Assembly: GCA_943787375.1 (NCBI GenBank)
Contig: CALSME010000006.1
Coordinates: 1 to 64,000, forward strand
Reading direction: 5' to 3'
DNA length: 64,000 bases
Source: an uncultured Polaribacter sp.
Lineage (GTDB): Bacteria > Bacteroidota > Bacteroidia > Flavobacteriales > Flavobacteriaceae
Shown here: piece after piece, positions 59,805-64,000 of the stretch
Layout of the letters: each line of letters begins with the position of its first letter
How positions within the stretch are numbered: position 1 is the first letter of the stretch
Made by a program: the position numbers and the translations under genes
The notes under the pieces: generated by a model
Database searches by the model: none
Seen by the model: only the letters and a program-made list of their open reading frames with translations
Told to the model about the DNA's origin: nothing

Positions 59805-60779
59805 ATGACAATATCGAATAAGAAGATACTTGTTACTGGTGGAGCGGGTTTTATAGGGTCGAACCTTTGTGAGGCCTTACTTGAAATGAATAATACCGTT
59901 ATCTGTTTAGATAATTTTGCAACTGGAAAAAGAGAGAATCTAAGGCTGCTCTTAAAGCATCCAAATTTTACACTTATTGAAGGAGATATCCGGAATTTAG
60001 CGGATTGTATTCAAGCAACCAAAGGAGTGGACTATGTGTTGCACCAAGCTGCATTGGGTTCTGTGCCTCGATCTATCAAAGACCCAATTACATCAAATGA
60101 TGTGAATGTTACTGGTTTTTTAAATATGTTAGTAGCAGCAAGAGACAATAATGTAAAACGTTTTGTGTTTGCGGCAAGTTCCTCAACCTATGGAGATTCA
60201 GAAGCGTTGCCAAAGGTGGAAGATGTCATTGGGAAACCACTTTCTCCTTATGCTATAACAAAGTATGTCAATGAATTGTATGCAGATATTTTTTCTAAAA
60301 CCTACGGTTTAGAGACCATAGGCTTGCGTTATTTTAATGTATTTGGAAGAAAGCAAGATCCCAATGGAGCCTATGCCGCAGTGATTCCGAAATTCGTAAG
60401 TCAGTTAATGAATTTAGAGTCGCCTGTAATTAATGGGGATGGAAATTATTCTAGAGATTTTACCTATATAGACAATGTTATACAAGCAAATGTTTTAAGC
60501 TTGTTGGCAGATGAGAAAGCGGTGAATACCGTGTATAATGTCGCTTATGGAGATCGTAATACCTTGAACGATTTAATGGGGTATTTAAAAGAATTTCTTT
60601 CGGAATTCAATCCGAAAATAAAAGAAGTTCAAATTGTATATGGACCCAATAGACAGGGAGACATTCCGCATTCACATGCAAGTGTTGAAAAAGCAAAAAA
60701 ATTAATAAACTACAACCCTCAGTTTTCTTTACAAAAAGGATTGAAAGAAGCAGTAAGTTGGTATTGGAAAAATGTATAG
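59805..60779 (+). CDS. wbpP: WbpP-like UDP-N-acetylglucosamine 4-epimerase
   Basis: An extended short-chain dehydrogenase of the WbpP/TviC type that interconverts UDP-GlcNAc/GalNAc or their uronic acids. The NAD motif is VTGGAGFIGSNL, the catalytic triad is Ser in AASSSTYGD with Tyr and Lys in SPYAITKYVNELY, and the subgroup mark is FGRKQDPNGAYAAVIPKF. Length is 324 aa. The next gene begins 3 bp after its stop. Confidence 0.88.
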   Translation: MTISNKKILVTGGAGFIGSNLCEALLEMNNTVICLDNFATGKRENLRLLLKHPNFTLIEGDIRNLADCIQATKGVDYVLHQAALGSVPRSIKDPITSNDVNVTGFLNMLVAARDNNVKRFVFAASSSTYGDSEALPKVEDVIGKPLSPYAITKYVNELYADIFSKTYGLETIGLRYFNVFGRKQDPNGAYAAVIPKFVSQLMNLESPVINGDGNYSRDFTYIDNVIQANVLSLLADEKAVNTVYNVAYGDRNTLNDLMGYLKEFLSEFNPKIKEVQIVYGPNRQGDIPHSHASVEKAKKLINYNPQFSLQKGLKEAVSWYWKNV

Positions 60780-60782
60780 AAA

Positions 60783-62066
60783 ATGAAAAAAGATAAAATC
60801 GCAATTATTGGTCTCGGATATGTTGGCTTGCCTTTAGCAAGGCTTTTTGCAACACAATATCCCGTTGTTGGATTTGATATCAATTCTATTAGAATTAAGG
60901 AGTTGATGTCTGGTGAAGATGCAACGTTAGAAATTGATTCAGAAACCTTAAAAGCTGTTTTAGTATCGGATGTTTCAGATGCGAACGGTTTGTATTGTAC
61001 CAATCAAATAGAGAAAATAAAAGATTGTAATTATTATATTATTACCGTTCCTACCCCAGTAGATAAGAATAACAGACCCATTTTAACACCCCTTATCAAA
61101 GCAAGTGAAACGGTAGGAAGGGTGCTTCAAAAAGGAGATACCGTTATTTATGAATCCACTGTCTATCCAGGTGCTACAGAAGAAGACTGTATTCCTGTAT
61201 TGGAAAAAATATCTGGACTCACCTACAATGTAGATTTTTATGCAGGATACTCTCCGGAAAGAATCAATCCAGGAGACAAAGAGCATACGGTTGAAAAGAT
61301 CTTAAAAGTGACCTCTGGTTCTACGCCAGAAGTTGGAAAAAAGGTAGATGCGTTGTATAAGTCAGTTATTATTGCAGGGACTCATTTAGCTCCCACCATA
61401 AAAGTTGCGGAAGCAGCAAAAGTAATTGAGAATTCTCAAAGAGATATTAACATCGCCTTTGTCAATGAGTTGGCAAAAATATTCAACTTAATGGATATTA
61501 ATACTCATGATGTTTTAGAAGCAGCGGGGACTAAATGGAATTTTTTACCATTCAAACCGGGTTTGGTAGGCGGACATTGTATTGGTGTCGATCCCTATTA
61601 TTTAGCTCAGAAAGCACAAGAATTTGGATACAATCCAGAAATTATTTTAGCTGGAAGACGCATGAATGATAGTATGGGTGATTATGTGTCCTCAGAAGTT
61701 ATCAAATTGATGATTAAAAAAGACATCCGAATTAAGGATGCAAATATTTTAGTTTTGGGAATTACCTTCAAAGAGAATTGTCCTGATGTTCGAAATACAA
61801 AAGCAGTTGATGTTGTTTCTTCTTTGAAAGAATATGGGGTAAACGTTAGCATATATGATCCATGGGCAAATGAAGAGGAAGTATTGCATGAGTATGGTTT
61901 AAAATCAAAGAGATCGTTGCCTAAAGAAGAGTTTGATGCAATTGTATTAACTGTTTCTCATCATGAATTTAAAGAACTAGATTTTTCTTCATTAAGAAAA
62001 GACAATTCCATACTTTATGATGTGAAAAATATTTTGGATGAATCAATCAAGGATAAAACCTTGTAG
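60783..62066 (+). CDS. wbpO: UDP-HexNAc 6-dehydrogenase (WbpO/TviB-like)
   Basis: A nucleotide-sugar dehydrogenase that oxidises C6 of a UDP-N-acetylhexosamine (GalNAc or GlcNAc) in two steps. The NAD motif is IAIIGLGYVGLPLARLF; the catalytic Cys is in VGGHCIGVDPYYLAQKA; FKENCPDVRNTKAVD marks the C-terminal domain. Length is 427 aa. Pairing with WbpP suggests UDP-GalNAcA; pairing with WbpB would need UDP-GlcNAcA, the WbpA reaction, so the symbol is provisional. Confidence 0.85.
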   Translation: MKKDKIAIIGLGYVGLPLARLFATQYPVVGFDINSIRIKELMSGEDATLEIDSETLKAVLVSDVSDANGLYCTNQIEKIKDCNYYIITVPTPVDKNNRPILTPLIKASETVGRVLQKGDTVIYESTVYPGATEEDCIPVLEKISGLTYNVDFYAGYSPERINPGDKEHTVEKILKVTSGSTPEVGKKVDALYKSVIIAGTHLAPTIKVAEAAKVIENSQRDINIAFVNELAKIFNLMDINTHDVLEAAGTKWNFLPFKPGLVGGHCIGVDPYYLAQKAQEFGYNPEIILAGRRMNDSMGDYVSSEVIKLMIKKDIRIKDANILVLGITFKENCPDVRNTKAVDVVSSLKEYGVNVSIYDPWANEEEVLHEYGLKSKRSLPKEEFDAIVLTVSHHEFKELDFSSLRKDNSILYDVKNILDESIKDKTL

Positions 62067-62112
62067 CTTAAATAAAATAAGGCTAAAGTGAATTTTTAAA
62101 GTGTAATTTAAA

Positions 62113-63438
62113 ATGAATATAACTATTATTGGTTCGGGATATGTAGGTTTAGTCTCAGGTACCTGCTTTGCTGAAATGGGGAATAAAGTTACTTGTGTAG
62201 ATGTAAATGCAGAAAAAATAGAAAAACTTAAGAATGGGATTATCCCAATTTTTGAACCTGGTTTAGAGCAAATGGTTTTAAAAAATGTAAAAAATAAGAA
62301 CTTATTTTTTACGACAGAACTAACCGTTGCTTTAAAAAAATCAGAAATTGCTTTTATAGCGGTTGGAACGCCAATGGGTGATGATGGTTCTGCAGATCTA
62401 CAGTATGTTTTGGCTGTGGCAAAATCAATCGGTGAAACGATGCAGCAGCGATTGGTTATTGTTGATAAATCTACTGTTCCTATTGGAACAGCAGATAAAG
62501 TGAAGGCAACGATACAAAAGGAGCTAAATAAAAGAAAGAGTACTTTACAATTTGATGTAGTTTCTAACCCAGAATTTTTAAAAGAAGGAGCTGCTATCGC
62601 TGATTTCATGAAGCCTGATAGAGTTGTTATTGGCTCTGACAACGCTTTTGCTATTGAAAAGATGAAACAATTATACCATCCTTTTTGCATGTCAAGAGAT
62701 CGGTTTATTGCCATGGATGTTCGTTCTGCAGAAATGACCAAGTATGCTGCAAACGCAATGTTAGCAACTAAAATTTCATTTATGAATGAAATTGCAAATA
62801 TTTGTGAAAAAGTAGGAGCAGATGCCAATCAAGTTCGAATTGGAATTGGATCTGATGCGAGAATTGGATATAATTTTATCTATCCCGGAGCAGGTTATGG
62901 AGGTTCTTGTTTTCCGAAAGATGTAAAAGCATTAAAAAAAATAGCAGAAGAGAATGGGTATAATGCCAATTTAATTACTGCGGTAGAAAACGTAAATGAT
63001 GCGCAAAAGTTCGTCATTTCTCAAAAAATAGTAAAACGTTTTGGAGAAGATTTAACAGGGCTTACATTTGGTTTGTGGGGCTTGGCTTTTAAGCCAGGTA
63101 CTGATGATATGAGAGAAGCGCCAGCAATTTATGTAGTCAAAGAATTGGTAAAAAGAGGAGCAAAGATAAACGCCTACGATCCTAAGGCGATGCCTGAAGC
63201 AAAGGCTCATTATTTAAAAGGTTTAAATAATATTTCTTATTTTGAATCTAAATATGAGGTTTTAAAGGACTCAAATGCATTAATTTTATTAACAGAGTGG
63301 AAAGAATTTCGCTCTCCTGATTTTGATGAAATTAAAAATCAGTTAATAACCCCTATACTATTTGATGGTAGAAATCAATATAATGCATTTCATTTAGAAG
63401 AAAAAGGGTTTGAGTATTTTCAAATAGGAAAAAAATAA
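62113..63438 (+). CDS. ugd: UDP-glucose 6-dehydrogenase
   Basis: The NAD-dependent enzyme that makes UDP-glucuronate. The N-terminal motif is ITIIGSGYVGLVSGTCFAEMG, and the catalytic Cys is in YGGSCFPKDVKAL. GLWGLAFKPGTDDMREAPA is the C-terminal hallmark. Length is 441 aa. The 4-epimerase that follows after 2 bp uses its product, so the two form a UDP-galacturonate branch. Confidence 0.93.
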   Translation: MNITIIGSGYVGLVSGTCFAEMGNKVTCVDVNAEKIEKLKNGIIPIFEPGLEQMVLKNVKNKNLFFTTELTVALKKSEIAFIAVGTPMGDDGSADLQYVLAVAKSIGETMQQRLVIVDKSTVPIGTADKVKATIQKELNKRKSTLQFDVVSNPEFLKEGAAIADFMKPDRVVIGSDNAFAIEKMKQLYHPFCMSRDRFIAMDVRSAEMTKYAANAMLATKISFMNEIANICEKVGADANQVRIGIGSDARIGYNFIYPGAGYGGSCFPKDVKALKKIAEENGYNANLITAVENVNDAQKFVISQKIVKRFGEDLTGLTFGLWGLAFKPGTDDMREAPAIYVVKELVKRGAKINAYDPKAMPEAKAHYLKGLNNISYFESKYEVLKDSNALILLTEWKEFRSPDFDEIKNQLITPILFDGRNQYNAFHLEEKGFEYFQIGKK

Positions 63439-63440
63439 TA

Positions 63441-64000
63441 ATGAAAATTTTAGTAACAGGAGCTGCCGGTTTTATTGGATTTCATTTAGTGAAAGTATTA
63501 CTAAATAATGGACATATTGTTGTTGGTTTAGACAATATTAACGATTATTATGATGTTAATTTAAAATATGCAAGGCTAAATGAATTAGGAATAAAAGAAG
63601 AAGATGCTACTGTATTTTTAAACCCATCTAAAAGCGAATTATTTAAAGATTCTTTAGAGTTTGTTCGAATGAATCTTGAAGATAAAAATAATTTATCAAA
63701 ACTATTTAAAGTTCAGAAGTTTGATGTTGTATGTAACCTAGCAGCCCAAGCTGGTGTTAGATACAGTCTCGAAAACCCTGACGCATATATTCAAAGTAAT
63801 ATTGTTGGTTTTGCTAATATTTTAGAATGTTGTAGAGAGTTTGTAATTAAACATTTAGTGTATGCAAGTAGTTCGAGCGTTTACGGAGCAAATAAAGAAA
63901 TACCATTTAAAACTACTGACAATGTTGATCATCCAGTAAGCCTCTATGCTGCGACTAAAAAGAGTAATGAACTAATGGCACATACCTATAGTCATTTATT
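63441..64000 (+). CDS. UDP-glucuronate 4-epimerase (truncated by window edge)
   Basis: The first 186 codons of an extended SDR epimerase; the rest is outside the window. It has VTGAAGFIGFHLVKVLL, VVGLDNINDYYDVNLK, NLAAQAGVRYSLENP, the Ser in YASSSSVYG and the Tyr/Lys in SLYAATKKSNELMAHTY, all features of UDP-glucuronate 4-epimerases. ATG at 63441, 2 bp after the ugd stop. Confidence 0.9.
   Translation, partial: MKILVTGAAGFIGFHLVKVLLNNGHIVVGLDNINDYYDVNLKYARLNELGIKEEDATVFLNPSKSELFKDSLEFVRMNLEDKNNLSKLFKVQKFDVVCNLAAQAGVRYSLENPDAYIQSNIVGFANILECCREFVIKHLVYASSSSVYGANKEIPFKTTDNVDHPVSLYAATKKSNELMAHTYSHL

Noticed and set aside
62043-62828. 261-aa open frame antisense to ugd
   Set aside because: It mirrors the coding frame of a clear UDP-glucose dehydrogenase; low-complexity Ser/Phe/Ile composition typical of antisense frames.
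1-64000. CRISPR arrays, rRNA genes, complete insertion sequences, prophage
   Set aside because: No regularly spaced repeats, no rRNA signatures and no transposase or phage structural genes were found.

Overview
The window reads as chromosome of a marine-type Flavobacteriaceae member (Bacteroidota). The DNA is AT-rich. Promoters match the Bacteroidota -7 element TAnnTTTG (many perfect copies, some with a TTG about 19 bp upstream) and Shine-Dalgarno sequences are absent. Several genes appear to start with TTG or GTG. Gene content fits the phylum: BshC, NhaD, DUF1573, YHYH and DUF1343/NamZ proteins, ExbB/ExbD/TonB-type proteins and a twin Amt/PII/GOGAT block. The genus cannot be fixed by eye.

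Layout: 0.1-12.8 kb is housekeeping (rimO, cysteine synthase-like, a LolC/E-type permease, NamZ muramidase, a sterol-desaturase-like protein, argS, lpdA, rlmF, bshC). 13-18.4 kb has a secreted M14 peptidase, lipA and an Nramp-like transporter coupled to an ECF sigma factor. 18.6-22.4 kb is a second ECF-sigma operon of envelope proteins (Spy-like, YHYH, YwqK/MORN, SCO). 22.4-32.2 kb holds murB, an aminotransferase, an aspartyl protease with PDZ, valS, an OmpA lipoprotein and a C40 peptidase operon. 35-45.6 kb is a minus-strand nitrogen block: gltD, gltB, amt, PII, a second amt and an outer-membrane porin. 45.8-57.3 kb has truA, an acyl-CoA dehydrogenase, anmK, two unknown secreted proteins, a Glu/Leu-type dehydrogenase, nhaD, exbB/exbD/tonB-like and folC. 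From 57.7 kb to the edge lies the start of a surface-polysaccharide locus (two HxGH nucleotidyltransferases, WbpB-like, WbpP-like, WbpO-like, Ugd and a truncated UDP-glucuronate 4-epimerase).

The accessory part is a small islet at about 32.4-34.9 kb. It lies between an orphan 49-nt tRNA-Ala 3' half, which keeps its own terminator, and the intact tRNA-Ala(GGC). It carries a secreted DUF1566-type protein whose last ~40 codons look like the variable region of a diversity-generating retroelement (DGR): Asn-type positions all end in C or T, and the stretch is 57% GC in an AT-rich gene. It also has the C-terminal remnant of a serine recombinase, a small membrane protein, a lipoprotein gene whose reading frame breaks at an A8 tract ahead of a Cys-rich tail, and a decayed unidentified ORF. 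No reverse transcriptase or template repeat was seen in the window, so the variable protein would be an orphan or trans target.

How the genes fit together: Amt, PII, glutamate synthase and a porin form an ammonium uptake and assimilation unit. NamZ, AnmK and MurB all act on muropeptide sugars. LipA and Lpd both serve lipoyl enzymes. The 3' locus would make UDP-activated amino-uronic and uronic sugars for a capsule or O-antigen.
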